Source: WTFY01 sp965203725
Lineage (GTDB): Bacteria; Pseudomonadota; Gammaproteobacteria; UBA4575
Direction of reading: 5' to 3'
NCBI GenBank assembly: GCA_965203725.1
Contig: CBDBDH010000001.1
Span: 62,001 to 126,000 of the forward strand
Length of the DNA: 64,000 nt
This document shows positions 17,870 to 26,673 of this stretch, piece after piece. Position numbers and translations under genes: made by a program. The number at the start of each line of letters is the position of its first letter. Within the stretch, counting starts at the first letter, position 1. The notes beneath the pieces were generated by a model. The model saw only the letters and a program-made list of their open reading frames with translations, was not told where the DNA came from and searched no databases.

Positions 17870-18022
17870 GTTTCTGTATTGCCTGTTTCACCACTTGCTT
17901 GTCGGTACGTTTAACCTGTGTATGGGCGGCGATTCTACCATGTAAGCCCTTACAAACAAGGATAAATATGCAGGCCCCGGTCTGGCTGCATGATGAGCGC
18001 ACCGGGGTCATGCCCCACGATT

Positions 18023-18931
18023 TCAGCTCAGGCGCTTGGAAACGATTCGCCCATCCTTCTGAACGGTGCCCACTCCATAAAACCGGTTGTTGACATCATA
18101 AATCCTGACAATTTCCCCGGGCGGAGACCCATGCATCCGCACGGCACGACCATGGCGGGCCGCCTCCATCATGGATTCATCAAACGCCAATGCAGGCCAG
18201 GACTGCAGGGCGGCATCAACGGGCAACAGCATCTCGTCCAGTACAGAAAAATCCGTGTCGGCGGATTCCTCCAGCTTTTTCAGCGTGCACATTGCCGGGT
18301 CCACAAACGGGCCAAGGCCTGTACGCCTCAACTCGACGACATGAGCACCGCAACCCAGGTCCTTGCCCAGGTCCTCGGCCAGGGTCCGGACATAGGTCCC
18401 CTTTGAGCAGTGCACGTCGGCAGATACGAGATCGCCTTCCCTTTGAGTGACTTCAAGCCGGTGTACCCTGACCGCTCTTGAGGGGCGCGCAACCTCAGCC
18501 CCTTGTCTGGCCAGCCGGTATAACCGGGTTCCCTGGTGCTTTACGGCAGAATACATGGGCGGGACCTGCTCGATATCACCGGTCAGGCGCCTGATGGCCT
18601 GCCGGAGCTGTGCATCGGTCACCGTGGCGGCATCCTGTTGACTGGTAACACGACCGTCTGCATCGCCCGTATCCGTCGTTACACCCAGCCTCAGCAGTAC
18701 CCTGTAATGCTTGTCCGAAGTTAACAAGAAGCCGGAAATTTTCGTGGCGCGCCCGAAACAGACGACCAGCAAGCCCGTGGCAAGTGGATCCAGGCTTCCG
18801 GTATGGCCGGCCTTGTCCGCATCGAAGATCCTTTTGGCCTTTTGCAGGGCCAGATTGGAAGTCATGCCGGGCGGCTTGTCCAGGAGCAGCAAGCCGTTGA
18901 GGGTGCGCCCCTTGCGCCTGCGCCTGGGCAT
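18023..18931 (-). CDS. truB: tRNA pseudouridine-55 synthase
   Basis: Makes pseudouridine 55 in the T-loop of tRNAs. The catalytic Asp lies in AGHTGSLDPLATGLL (residues about 40-54); the KPPGMTSN motif, YSAVKHQG and CSKGTYVRTLAEDLG follow. The C-terminal PUA-like end contains GEIVRIYDVNNRFYGVG. At 302 residues it is of normal length. Its start is 3 bases downstream of the rbfA stop, so the two are tightly coupled. Confidence 0.97.
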   Translation of the reverse strand: MPRRRRKGRTLNGLLLLDKPPGMTSNLALQKAKRIFDADKAGHTGSLDPLATGLLVVCFGRATKISGFLLTSDKHYRVLLRLGVTTDTGDADGRVTSQQDAATVTDAQLRQAIRRLTGDIEQVPPMYSAVKHQGTRLYRLARQGAEVARPSRAVRVHRLEVTQREGDLVSADVHCSKGTYVRTLAEDLGKDLGCGAHVVELRRTGLGPFVDPAMCTLKKLEESADTDFSVLDEMLLPVDAALQSWPALAFDESMMEAARHGRAVRMHGSPPGEIVRIYDVNNRFYGVGTVQKDGRIVSKRLS

Positions 18932-18934
18932 GGC

Positions 18935-19300
18935 TTAGCGACTGGCGCTGCTTTCGATCAGCTTTTCGATGCGCTCGCTCTTGGTCTCGGTATCGTCAAC
19001 GATAAAGCGCAGCCGCGGGACTTTGCGCAGATTCAGCCGGTTACTCAGTCTGGTGCGCAGAAAACCGCTGGCACTTTGCAGGCCTTTCAGGCTTTCGGTC
19101 GCATCCTGCGTGATGTCCAGATGGCTGAAATACACCTTGGCTAGGCTGAGGTCCCTGCTGACCACGGTATCGTAAATGACGATTTCAGGAATCCGGGGAT
19201 CTTTGACCTCGGCACGCAACAATGCAGCCAGCTCGCGGCTCAACTGTTCCCCGATGCGCAGCGGCCTGAAAGATTCCTGTTGCATTGGACCAAGGGGCAA
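18935..19300 (-). CDS. rbfA: ribosome-binding factor A
   Basis: Late 30S maturation factor that binds helix 1 of 16S rRNA. The 121-residue KH-fold protein carries FRPLRIGEQLSRELAALL at the N-terminus, VKDPRIPEIVIYDTVVSRDLSLAKVYFS in the centre, and the C-terminal RKVPRLRFIVDDT. It lies 9 bp after infB and just ahead of truB in the conserved operon. Confidence 0.96.
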   Translation of the reverse strand: MPLGPMQQESFRPLRIGEQLSRELAALLRAEVKDPRIPEIVIYDTVVSRDLSLAKVYFSHLDITQDATESLKGLQSASGFLRTRLSNRLNLRKVPRLRFIVDDTETKSERIEKLIESSASR

Positions 19301-19309
19301 GCCGGAATA

Positions 19310-21820
19310 CTAGACGGTACGGGCAACTTCCGTACGCTCGTAGACCTCGATCTGGTCTCCTACCTGGACATCGTTGTAGTTTTTTACCGCGATTCCGCAT
19401 TCCGTGCCCGCACGCACCTCGTTCACGTCGTCCTTGTGGCGGCGCAACGACTCGAGTTCGCCTTCATATATCACGATGTTGTCGCGCAAAACGCGGATGG
19501 GGTTGCCACGCTTGATGGATCCTTCCATCACCTGGGTGCCTGCAACCGCGCCCATCTTGGAGGATTTGAAGACCTCCTTGACCTGGGCAAGCCCGACAAT
19601 CTCCTCGCGCAATTCCGGTGTGAGCAGTCCGCTGATGGCCAGTTTCACATCGTCGATCGTCTCGTAAATGATGCTGTAGTAACGGATGTCGATGCCGAGC
19701 TCGGCGGCTGCACGTTTTGCGGCATTGTCTGCGCGCACGTTGAAGCCGATCACGATGGCTTGCGAGGCACCCGCCAGGTTGATGTCCGATTCATTGATGC
19801 CGCCGACGCTGGCCATCACAATCTTGACTTCAACTTCATCGGTGGAAAGCTTTTCCAGCGAATCACGCAACGCCTCGGCACTGCCCTGCACATCGGCCTT
19901 GATCAGGACATTGATGGAGGCTGCGGCATCCTCACCCACCCGGGTGAAGATGTTTTCCAGCTTGGATGCCTGCTGTACGGCAAATCGGCTGTCCCTTGAT
20001 TTGCTTTTGCGCAAACCGACGATCTCGCGCACCTTGCGCTCGTCCGTGACCACGATTGCCTCATCTCCCGCATTGGCCACGCCGGACAGACCCAGCACCG
20101 CAACGGGAGTTGAGGGGCCCGCGGTCTCCACTTCCTGGCCATGCTCGTCGAATATGGCCCGCACGCGTCCGAATTCCTCTCCGGTCAGCAACATATTGCC
20201 CTTGGAAAGACCGCCCTGCTGGACCAGGATGGTGGTTACCGGACCCCGCCCCTTGTCCAGGGCGGACTCGACCACCACACCCGTTGCCGGCCCGTGATCC
20301 ACCGCCTTGAGCTCAAGCAGCTCTGCCTGCAGGGAAATGGCTTCAAGCAGGTCATCGACGCCTTCCCCGGTCAGGGCCGAGACATCGACGAAAATCGTAT
20401 CGCCTCCCCATTGCTCCGGAATAACCCCCTGGGCTCCAAGGTCGTTGCGGGTCCGTTCCGGATCTGCGTCTTCCTTGTCAATTTTGTTCACGGCAATAAT
20501 GACCGGCACATCGGCTGCCCTGGAATGCTCAATGGCTTCCACGGTCTGCGGCATGACACCGTCATCAGCAGCGACCACAATCACCACGATGTCCGTGACC
20601 TGTGCGCCACGGGCGCGCATGGCGGTAAATGCGGCATGACCGGGCGTATCCAGGAATGTGATCGTGCCCTTGTCCGTGGGTACGCTGTAGGCCCCGATGT
20701 GCTGGGTGATCCCGCCCGCTTCGCCCTCGGCGATCTTGGTGCGCCGGATGTAGTCAAGCAGGGAGGTCTTGCCGTGATCGACATGGCCCATCACCGTCAC
20801 GACCGGGTCCCGTGGAAGGGCTTTCATCTCGCTGTAATCCACTTTCAGGATATCCGCTTCGATATCCACCGGCTGCGTCGGCTTCGCATCATGGCCCAGT
20901 TCTTCTGCGACCAGGATTGCAGTGTCCTGGTCAATCACCTGGTTGATCGTGGCCATCACGCCCATTTTCATCATGACGGCGATGACCTCAGCGGCCTTGA
21001 TGCTCATCTTCTGGGCAAGATCCAGTACCGAGATATTGTCCGGCACCAGAATCTCCCTGCGGATGGGACCGGTGGGCTTTTCGAATTTGTGCTTGCTGCT
21101 GGGCTCGACCTTGCCGGGCCTGCGAGGCTTGACCCTGGTTTTGCGTTTGCCGCCCTTGCCGGTGGCGACATGCAGTTCCTTTCGCTTGACCTTGGTGTCC
21201 TGCTTGGCCTTCTCGGGTGCTGCCGGGGACGGCTCCGGCGCCAGTTCAGGGGCCGGTGCAGGATCACTTTGTGGGGCAGGCTCTCCTGCCGCCTGCGGGG
21301 ATGCTGCCGGTGTGGCTTCTGGCTCGGGTACCGGCGCAGTCTCCTCAGCCGGTTTCTGTTTCTCCTGTTCCGCGGCCTTCGCCTTGGCGGCGGCCTCCTC
21401 TGCAGCTTTTTCCAGTTGCGCAGCCGCTTCCTTTTCCCTGGCCGCTTCCTGCTGTGCACGCTCCTGCCGGGCCTTGGCTTCCTCTTCAAGCACGGTGCTG
21501 CGCTTGACATAGGTGCGCTTGCGACGCACCTCCACGTTCACGGTCGTGCTGCTGATGCTGCCGCGGCCCTGCGCCGTGTTGACCTTGAGCTGCGAAGTAC
21601 TCTTGCGGCGCAGCACGATTTTCCTGCCATCCTCTGCAGGCAGGGAGGTCACCTTGCTGCGGTTATTGCGCAAGTAGTTCAGCAGTTGCACCTTCTGCTT
21701 GTCGCTGACAGTCTGGTCCGGCGTGCTGAAATCAAGGCCCGCCTCCGTCAGCTGGACCAGCAGCTTGTTGACAGGAATCTTGACGACTTCCGCAAGTTGT
21801 TTGACAGTGACTTCAGACAT
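19310..21820 (-). CDS. infB: translation initiation factor IF-2
   Basis: GTPase that brings fMet-tRNA to the 30S subunit. The 836-residue protein has the N-terminal IF2N domains (VTVKQLAEVVKIPVNKLLVQL), a charged Ala/Glu/Lys/Pro-rich linker at about residues 115-220, and the G domain with GHVDHGKTSLLDYI, DTPGHAAF and NKIDK, followed by domains II-IV ending in GDQIEVYERTEVART. It is a little shorter than E. coli IF2 (890). It is in the rimP-nusA-infB-rbfA order, 33 bp after nusA. Confidence 0.98.
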   Translation of the reverse strand: MSEVTVKQLAEVVKIPVNKLLVQLTEAGLDFSTPDQTVSDKQKVQLLNYLRNNRSKVTSLPAEDGRKIVLRRKSTSQLKVNTAQGRGSISSTTVNVEVRRKRTYVKRSTVLEEEAKARQERAQQEAAREKEAAAQLEKAAEEAAAKAKAAEQEKQKPAEETAPVPEPEATPAASPQAAGEPAPQSDPAPAPELAPEPSPAAPEKAKQDTKVKRKELHVATGKGGKRKTRVKPRRPGKVEPSSKHKFEKPTGPIRREILVPDNISVLDLAQKMSIKAAEVIAVMMKMGVMATINQVIDQDTAILVAEELGHDAKPTQPVDIEADILKVDYSEMKALPRDPVVTVMGHVDHGKTSLLDYIRRTKIAEGEAGGITQHIGAYSVPTDKGTITFLDTPGHAAFTAMRARGAQVTDIVVIVVAADDGVMPQTVEAIEHSRAADVPVIIAVNKIDKEDADPERTRNDLGAQGVIPEQWGGDTIFVDVSALTGEGVDDLLEAISLQAELLELKAVDHGPATGVVVESALDKGRGPVTTILVQQGGLSKGNMLLTGEEFGRVRAIFDEHGQEVETAGPSTPVAVLGLSGVANAGDEAIVVTDERKVREIVGLRKSKSRDSRFAVQQASKLENIFTRVGEDAAASINVLIKADVQGSAEALRDSLEKLSTDEVEVKIVMASVGGINESDINLAGASQAIVIGFNVRADNAAKRAAAELGIDIRYYSIIYETIDDVKLAISGLLTPELREEIVGLAQVKEVFKSSKMGAVAGTQVMEGSIKRGNPIRVLRDNIVIYEGELESLRRHKDDVNEVRAGTECGIAVKNYNDVQVGDQIEVYERTEVARTV

Positions 21821-21853
21821 GGTGGTCGTTACCGGATTGGTTCAAGCCTCCCC

Positions 21854-23374
21854 TTACCTCGTAGCGCTTTCGTTGGCAAACCAGGGGGCACGCGCCAGCA
21901 TGATCAGCGCACCCGCACGTTCCGAATCCAGTCCTTCAATATCCAGCAGGTCGTCGACGGACTGTTCAGCCAGTTCCTCCATGGTCGAGATTCCCCTGCA
22001 GGCAAGCTCAAACGCCAGGTCCTTGTCCATGCCTTCCATGTTCAGCAGGTCCGCCGACGGTTCGACATCTGCAAATTTCTCTTCCGTGGCAATGGCCGTG
22101 GTCAGCAGGACATCCCGTGCACGATTGCGCAACTCCTCGACGATCTCCTCATCGAACTCCTCAACCTCGACCAGCTCCTTCGGCGGCACGTAGGCGATTT
22201 CCTCCACGCTGGAGAACCCTTCCTGCACCAGGATCACGGCCACTTCCTCGTCGACATCCAGCTGCGACATGAACATGTCCACCAGCTGGCGCGTCTCAGC
22301 CTCGCTTTTCTCTTCGGCCTGGCCTTCGGTCATCACGTTCAGCTCCCAACCCGTCAACTGACTGGCAAGCTTTACATTCTGCCCGCCCCGTCCGATCGCC
22401 TGGGAAAGTTTTTCATCATCCACGGCAATGTCCATGCTGCGCTTGTCCTCATCCACCACGATGGAAGTCACCACCGCAGGCGACATGGCATTAATGACGA
22501 ACTGGGCCGGATTCTCGTCCCAAAGAATGATGTCAATCCGCTCGCCGGCCAGTTCATTGGAAATGGACTGCACGCGTGAACCGCGCATGCCGACACAGGC
22601 ACCCACCGGATCCAGGTGCATGTCGTTCGACTTGACCGAGATTTTCGCCCGCAGCCCGGGGTCGCGTGCTGCCGACAGCACATCGATCAGGCCCTGGCCG
22701 ACCTCGGGCACTTCCAGCTTGACCAGCTCGATCAGGAACTCGGGCGCGGTGCGTGTCAGAAACAGCTGGGGACCTCGCATCTCTTCACAGACCTCACGCA
22801 AATAAGCCCTGACCCGGTCCCCGGGGCGCACGGCTTCCCTCGGCACCATCTGTTCGCGCGGAATGAATCCCTCCGCATTCCCGCCGAGGTCCACGTAGGT
22901 CCCGGAATGATCCACACGCTTGACCACTCCCATGATCAGATCGCCGACCCGGTCCCTGAACGCTTCGACCACCTGGGACCGTTCCGCTTCCCGCACTTTC
23001 TGCACGATTACCTGTTTTGCCGTGTGCGCAGAAATTCGCCCAAAGGCTACCGACTCGATCGGTATCTCGATGTACTGGCCGATTTCGATTTCCGGGTGTT
23101 CACCGATCGCATAGCTGTACAGCGTCTGTCTTTCGGGCGACTCGAATTCCGGGTCCTCATCGTCCACGACCAGCCAGCGCCGGAAAGCCTCGTAATCTCC
23201 GGATTCCCGGTCAATGGCGACACGCACGTCCATTTCAAGGCCATGTTTTTTTCGCGTAGCCGTGGCAAGTGCAGCCTCGATCGCCTCGAAAATGATTTCC
23301 TTGTCAACGCCTTTCTCGTTCGAAACGGTATCGACCACCAGCAAAATCTCTTTGTTCATAGACGGTTCACTCAC
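21854..23374 (-). CDS. nusA: transcription elongation/termination factor NusA
   Basis: Binds RNA polymerase and modulates pausing, termination and antitermination. The 506-residue protein shows the N-terminal polymerase-binding domain, an S1 domain (GDLIMGVVKRVDHSGTYVDLGGNAEGFIPREQMVPRE), two KH domains (VGACVGMRGSRVQSISNEL and AIGRGGQNVKLASQLTG), and two C-terminal acidic helix-hairpin-helix repeats as in E. coli. Its ATG overlaps the rimP stop by 4 bases, indicating translational coupling. Confidence 0.98.
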   Translation of the reverse strand: MSEPSMNKEILLVVDTVSNEKGVDKEIIFEAIEAALATATRKKHGLEMDVRVAIDRESGDYEAFRRWLVVDDEDPEFESPERQTLYSYAIGEHPEIEIGQYIEIPIESVAFGRISAHTAKQVIVQKVREAERSQVVEAFRDRVGDLIMGVVKRVDHSGTYVDLGGNAEGFIPREQMVPREAVRPGDRVRAYLREVCEEMRGPQLFLTRTAPEFLIELVKLEVPEVGQGLIDVLSAARDPGLRAKISVKSNDMHLDPVGACVGMRGSRVQSISNELAGERIDIILWDENPAQFVINAMSPAVVTSIVVDEDKRSMDIAVDDEKLSQAIGRGGQNVKLASQLTGWELNVMTEGQAEEKSEAETRQLVDMFMSQLDVDEEVAVILVQEGFSSVEEIAYVPPKELVEVEEFDEEIVEELRNRARDVLLTTAIATEEKFADVEPSADLLNMEGMDKDLAFELACRGISTMEELAEQSVDDLLDIEGLDSERAGALIMLARAPWFANESATR

Positions 23375-23853
23375 GCTTGATCACCAAATTCTATATCCAC
23401 GTCCAGCTTCACGTTCCTGACGGCGTTCAGTGGTACCTGAAACGATACATTGTCTTGCATTTTGATTCTCACGTGTTCCGGCTCGACACCTTCCAGAAAA
23501 CCGCTGAAATTCTTCCGCCCCTCAATCGGCCATGAGGTCTTGATTCTCACCTTGCTGCCCACCGCATCCTGCATCTGGTCAACACTGAACAGCAAGCGGT
23601 TGATGCCCGGCGAGGATATCTCCAGGGTATAGGGCATGCGAATCGGGTCCTCCACATCCAGCACGGCGCTCAGCTGTTCGCTCACCTGCGAGCAGTCGTC
23701 CAGCGTAACACCCGTGTCACGGTCGATGTATACCCGCACCTGGGCCGTTCGCCGCCCGGTCTGGCAATCCAGCCCCCAGAACTGGTAACCCATGCCGGAC
23801 ACCACCGGCTCGACGATGGGCACAATACCGAACGGATCTCTGTACAAATTCAT
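23371..23853 (-). CDS. rimP: ribosome maturation factor RimP
   Basis: Assists 30S subunit assembly. The 160-residue protein has PIVEPVVSGMGYQFWGLD, the VYIDRDTGVTLDDCSQVSEQLSAVLD segment and EISSPGINRLLF, all family landmarks, and a C-terminal Sm-like domain. It opens the rimP-nusA-infB-rbfA-truB-rpsO-pnp operon. The ribosome binding site is weak (GGA close to the ATG), and a GC hairpin with a T6 run ends about 9 bases before the start codon, which suggests leader control of the operon. Confidence 0.96.
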   Translation of the reverse strand: MNLYRDPFGIVPIVEPVVSGMGYQFWGLDCQTGRRTAQVRVYIDRDTGVTLDDCSQVSEQLSAVLDVEDPIRMPYTLEISSPGINRLLFSVDQMQDAVGSKVRIKTSWPIEGRKNFSGFLEGVEPEHVRIKMQDNVSFQVPLNAVRNVKLDVDIEFGDQA

Positions 23854-23862
23854 TCGTCCAAT

Positions 23863-23885
23863 AAAAAAGGCCCACCCAGGGCCCC
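23863..23885 (-). terminator. terminator-like hairpin directly before rimP (possible attenuator)
   Basis: On the minus strand GGCCC and GGGCC form a 5-bp GC stem (extendable by two G-U pairs) with the loop TGGGT, followed by six T. It ends about 9 bases before the rimP ATG. It is either the end of an upstream transcript or an attenuator inside the rimP leader; which one depends on where the rimP promoter lies. Confidence 0.6.
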
Positions 23886-24187
23886 TCCAAATTCTTGACC
23901 AAACAATGACTTATATGTCATCCAGAGGGGTCAGTATAGGAAAGAATAGTGGAAACATCAAGCAAATGTACGGGCTCAGTACCTTTTGTAAAGGTATTTG
24001 TCCCGGCTGTCCCCATTGCGGCCAATACCTTCAAAAAATGTCTGTAACCCGAACCATGAATTACTCTATATGAGATTTTTAAAGGGTTTCCAGTGACACC
24101 ATGGGAACAAGCAGTTTCACGAGACCGTCCGTGGCAGGAAAATTCAAAAGATGGATAAAAAGCGAGTACATCCTAGTCCAGCACAGT
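23886..24187. other. intergenic region with short inverted repeats
   Basis: About 300 bp between rimP and the toxin-antitoxin pair. It holds TACCTTT-TGT-AAAGGTA (about 23980-23996) and TGAC-TTATAT-GTCA (about 23907-23920), either of which could be a regulatory or structural element. I see no gene. The minus-strand promoter of the rimP operon is probably here. Confidence 0.45.
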
Positions 24188-24215
24188 TTGAGGTGTATAG
24201 CGGATGCGCTATACT
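24188..24215 (+). promoter_or_regulatory. promoter with palindromic operator of the higBA-like module
   Basis: TTGAGG at 24188-24193 and TATACT at 24210-24215 form a sigma70-like promoter with 16-base spacing. A perfect palindrome, GTATAGCG-N4-CGCTATAC, spans 24195-24214, filling the space between the -35 and -10 boxes and overlapping the -10. This is the classic layout for autorepression by an HTH antitoxin. Predicted transcription start is about 24222, at or just after the toxin start codon. Confidence 0.7.
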
Positions 24216-24218
24216 GCT

Positions 24219-24545
24219 ATGGTGGCGTGGGCAGTCGAAACCGTGTCAGCCGCCGATGCTGAAATCAAGGCTCTTCCGGTTGCCTTGCGCGCCCGGCTGA
24301 TCCGGTTGCTGGAGACAGTGGAGAATGTTGGACTGGAGGCGCTTCGTGCACCCCATGTCAAACATCTTGAAGGCAAGCTTTGGGAGCTTCGAGTCAAGGC
24401 CGAAGGAGGTAGCGCACGAGGGATCTACGTGACGGCAGCACGACAGCGGTTGGTGGTGCTGCATGTCTTTGTGAAGAAGTCGCGCAGGACACCGCACCGC
24501 GCCCTCGCGACGGCCAGGGAACGGATGAGGCAGGTAACAAGATGA
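24219..24545 (+). CDS. RelE/HigB-family toxin (phage Gp49-like)
   Basis: A 108-residue mRNA-interferase-type toxin. The segments HVKHLEGKLWELRVKAEGGSARGIYVTA and VVLHVFVKKSRRTPHRALATARERM match the Gp49-like HigB family, in which K-LWELR and FVKK-x-x-x-TP are typical. I start at ATG 24219 (MVAWAVETV), the usual family N-terminus; ATG 24204 would lie inside the operator. No ribosome binding site precedes 24219, and the predicted transcript starts at about the same place, so translation may be leaderless. The stop overlaps the antitoxin start (ATGA). It would cleave ribosome-bound mRNA when free of antitoxin. Confidence 0.85.
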   Translation: MVAWAVETVSAADAEIKALPVALRARLIRLLETVENVGLEALRAPHVKHLEGKLWELRVKAEGGSARGIYVTAARQRLVVLHVFVKKSRRTPHRALATARERMRQVTR

Positions 24546-24826
24546 CAAAGCTGAAAGATCTTAAAAAGCAGTTCATGGAAGACTCCGGGTTCCGGGAGGA
24601 ATATGCGCGGGTCGATGAAGAGTATGCGCTGGTCGAGGCGCTGGTACGCGCGCGCACGGCGGCAAAGCTGACACAGGCGGAGCTTGCCCGGCGGCTTGGC
24701 ACGACCCAATCTGCGGTCGCACGCCTGGAGGGCGGGCGGGTGTCACCGTCTTTTTCCACCCTGCGCCGCTACGCCGAAGCTACCGGTACGCGGCTGACAG
24801 TGGGCCTGGTTCGGGTCGATAGTTAG
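24542..24826 (+). CDS. HigA-type HTH antitoxin
   Basis: A 94-residue XRE/Cro-type DNA-binding protein. An N-terminal acidic/basic helix (KLKDLKKQFMEDSGFREEYARV) probably binds the toxin, and the helix-turn-helix KLTQAELARRLGTTQSAVARLEGGRVSPSFSTLRRYAEATG lies at about residues 42-82. It overlaps the toxin by 4 bases, with toxin first and antitoxin second as in higBA modules. It is expected to bind the palindrome at 24195-24214 and repress the pair. Confidence 0.88.
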   Translation: MTKLKDLKKQFMEDSGFREEYARVDEEYALVEALVRARTAAKLTQAELARRLGTTQSAVARLEGGRVSPSFSTLRRYAEATGTRLTVGLVRVDS

Positions 24827-25029
24827 GGAGTGCGACAGGCTGTGTGCTGGTGTACAGGTGCAGGAAAAACCCTATTCTTGTCTGTATAGCTGCGCAAATA
24901 AAAGAAAATGTTGACCTTGTTGGAGGACAATGGAGACTCATGCCTGCGACCTGTCGAGGCTGACGATGGAGAATGCGGAATAACCAGAACTTCAGGCCCG
25001 AACACCTGGTTGGGTGGCCCGGTACGCCT

Positions 25030-25338
25030 TCAGTCCTCGTACAGGTTCGTGTAGGTATCCAGGCCGATCCCTCCGTGGTACTTGGGAAAGGCCGCAACGA
25101 TGTCGGTGACATGCTTGACCGGCATGCTGTCGTACATCCTTTCCGCTTCTTCCGTCTCCAATACCCTGATACTTTCGTCGCCGTCGTATTGCACGAAATA
25201 GTTGGAGTTCAATGCACGAAACAGGAATTTTCCGGCCTCTTCATCATACGCCAGCAGGGTGGACGTGTCGGTCCGGTAGGTTTCTGAATCGACCACCTGT
25301 TGCAATTTCTTGTACCTGGGCTCGGCTTTTGCGGGCAT
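25030..25338 (-). CDS. conserved-looking small protein, unknown function
   Basis: A 102-residue acidic protein, not recognised. It is rich in Asp, Glu and Tyr, with no signal peptide, membrane segment or Cys. It starts 30 bp after the stop of the SfnG-like monooxygenase on the same strand, so it is probably the last gene of that operon and could be an accessory of sulfone metabolism. It is a compact coding frame with coherent codon use and a clean ATG, which is why I accept it as a gene. Confidence 0.6.
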   Translation of the reverse strand: MPAKAEPRYKKLQQVVDSETYRTDTSTLLAYDEEAGKFLFRALNSNYFVQYDGDESIRVLETEEAERMYDSMPVKHVTDIVAAFPKYHGGIGLDTYTNLYED

Positions 25339-25368
25339 GTCGGATACCTGTCGCGTCCAGACGGTTCG

Positions 25369-26541
25369 CTAGGCGGACTTCTTCTTGCCGGCTGACTTGC
25401 CCTTGCGGAGATCTTCCTCTTTTTCGCGCACCAGCGGAATGACCTTCTCACCGAATTGCCGCAGTTCCCAGTCGTAATGCAGGTACCCGGTGAGGATGAC
25501 CTTGATGCCCAGCCGCTTGAGCTCCATGATCCGGTCCGCCACGGATTCCGGCGTGCCAATCAGTCCCGTCTTGAAGCCGTCGTTGTACTGGATCAGGTCT
25601 TCGAAGGTGGAGTTCGTCCACATGCCCTCGCCTTCCTTGGACGAGCGACCTGCCTGCTTGACGGCCTCCCCGTAACTTTTTACGGCCTGGACATCCGCGT
25701 TCATGATGATCTCGCGCAGCGTATCAGCCGCCTCTTCCATGGTGTCACGGACGATGCAAAACCCGCTGCATCCGAACTTGACCTCGTCCGGGTCACGGCC
25801 GGATTCCACGGCGGCGGCCTTCGAGTCCTCGATGATTTCCCTGAAGCCCTTGTTGGTATTGCCGTTCATGAACAGTACGTCGGCCACATGACCTGCCATC
25901 CTCCTCGCATCCTTGGAGTTGCCGCCCTGAAAGACCACGATGCGGTGCAGCGGCTTGGGCAGCATGGGCACGCCGTTGATCTGGTAGAAGTCGCCGTAGA
26001 AGGTGAACGTGTCCTGCGTCCACATGCCCTTCAGCACGCGGATGAACTCTTCGGACCGGCGGTAGCGTTCGGTATGCTCAAGCCAGGGCAGTCCGTAGCC
26101 CGTGTATTCTTCCTTGAACCATCCGCTGGCAATGTTGATCGACGTCCTGCCCTGGGCGCAGCAGTCCAGCGAGGCCTGCATCTTTGCGATGATGGCAGGG
26201 TGCCACAGGCCGGGGTGACAGGCCGTGATGACTTCCAGGGTCCGGGTATGCTGCAAGACGGCATTGGCCACCGTGAATGCTTCCAACTGATGATCGGCAC
26301 CGTAGCCTGCCAGCCACCGGGTTTGCGCAAGCCCCATGGCGAACCCGGAAGCCTCGGCATCCTGGGCGTAGCGGATATTCGCTTGCGGCGACCAGTCCGT
26401 CTCCATGGGCAGGTTGGTAATGACCTGGCCACCGGAGACGTTCGGCAGCCAGTAGGCGAACTCGACCTGGTCCGACTCCACCCACGCCGAGGGCTTCAGC
26501 GGATTCTCGGCGTTCGCCAGCAATCTGGGGTATTTCGCCAT
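25369..26541 (-). CDS. sfnG: SfnG-like FMNH2-dependent dimethylsulfone monooxygenase
   Basis: A 390-residue luciferase-like flavin monooxygenase. It resembles Pseudomonas SfnG, which turns dimethylsulfone into methanesulfinate during growth on organic sulfur: FAYWLPNVSGG, TRWLAGYGADHQLEAFTVANAVLQHT, ASGWFKEEYTGYGLPWLEHTERYRRSEEFIRVLKGMW (quoted in pieces), FQGGNSKDARRMA, and TFEDLIQYNDGFKTGLIGTPESVADRI. It is about 25 residues longer than SfnG at each end, with a Lys-rich C-terminus. It needs reduced FMN from a separate reductase, not seen nearby, but ribBA lies just upstream. Substrate inferred; alkanesulfonate monooxygenase is a related alternative. Confidence 0.8.
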   Translation of the reverse strand: MAKYPRLLANAENPLKPSAWVESDQVEFAYWLPNVSGGQVITNLPMETDWSPQANIRYAQDAEASGFAMGLAQTRWLAGYGADHQLEAFTVANAVLQHTRTLEVITACHPGLWHPAIIAKMQASLDCCAQGRTSINIASGWFKEEYTGYGLPWLEHTERYRRSEEFIRVLKGMWTQDTFTFYGDFYQINGVPMLPKPLHRIVVFQGGNSKDARRMAGHVADVLFMNGNTNKGFREIIEDSKAAAVESGRDPDEVKFGCSGFCIVRDTMEEAADTLREIIMNADVQAVKSYGEAVKQAGRSSKEGEGMWTNSTFEDLIQYNDGFKTGLIGTPESVADRIMELKRLGIKVILTGYLHYDWELRQFGEKVIPLVREKEEDLRKGKSAGKKKSA

Positions 26542-26673
26542 ATCTCAACTCGTGTGCGAATAAGTGAACCCGTGCAATGAATCGTACCGGGTGGACAATG
26601 GGGGCAGTGTTTCTGGAATCGAAACCGGCGGTCGGGAGGGGCCTGCATCTGTTGCGGCCCGCCCCAGGATACC

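Noticed and set aside
20141..22579. An 812-codon plus-strand frame opposite infB and nusA
   Set aside because: Fully antisense to two certain genes and biased in composition (long Leu/Arg/Gly/His runs opposite the IF2 linker).
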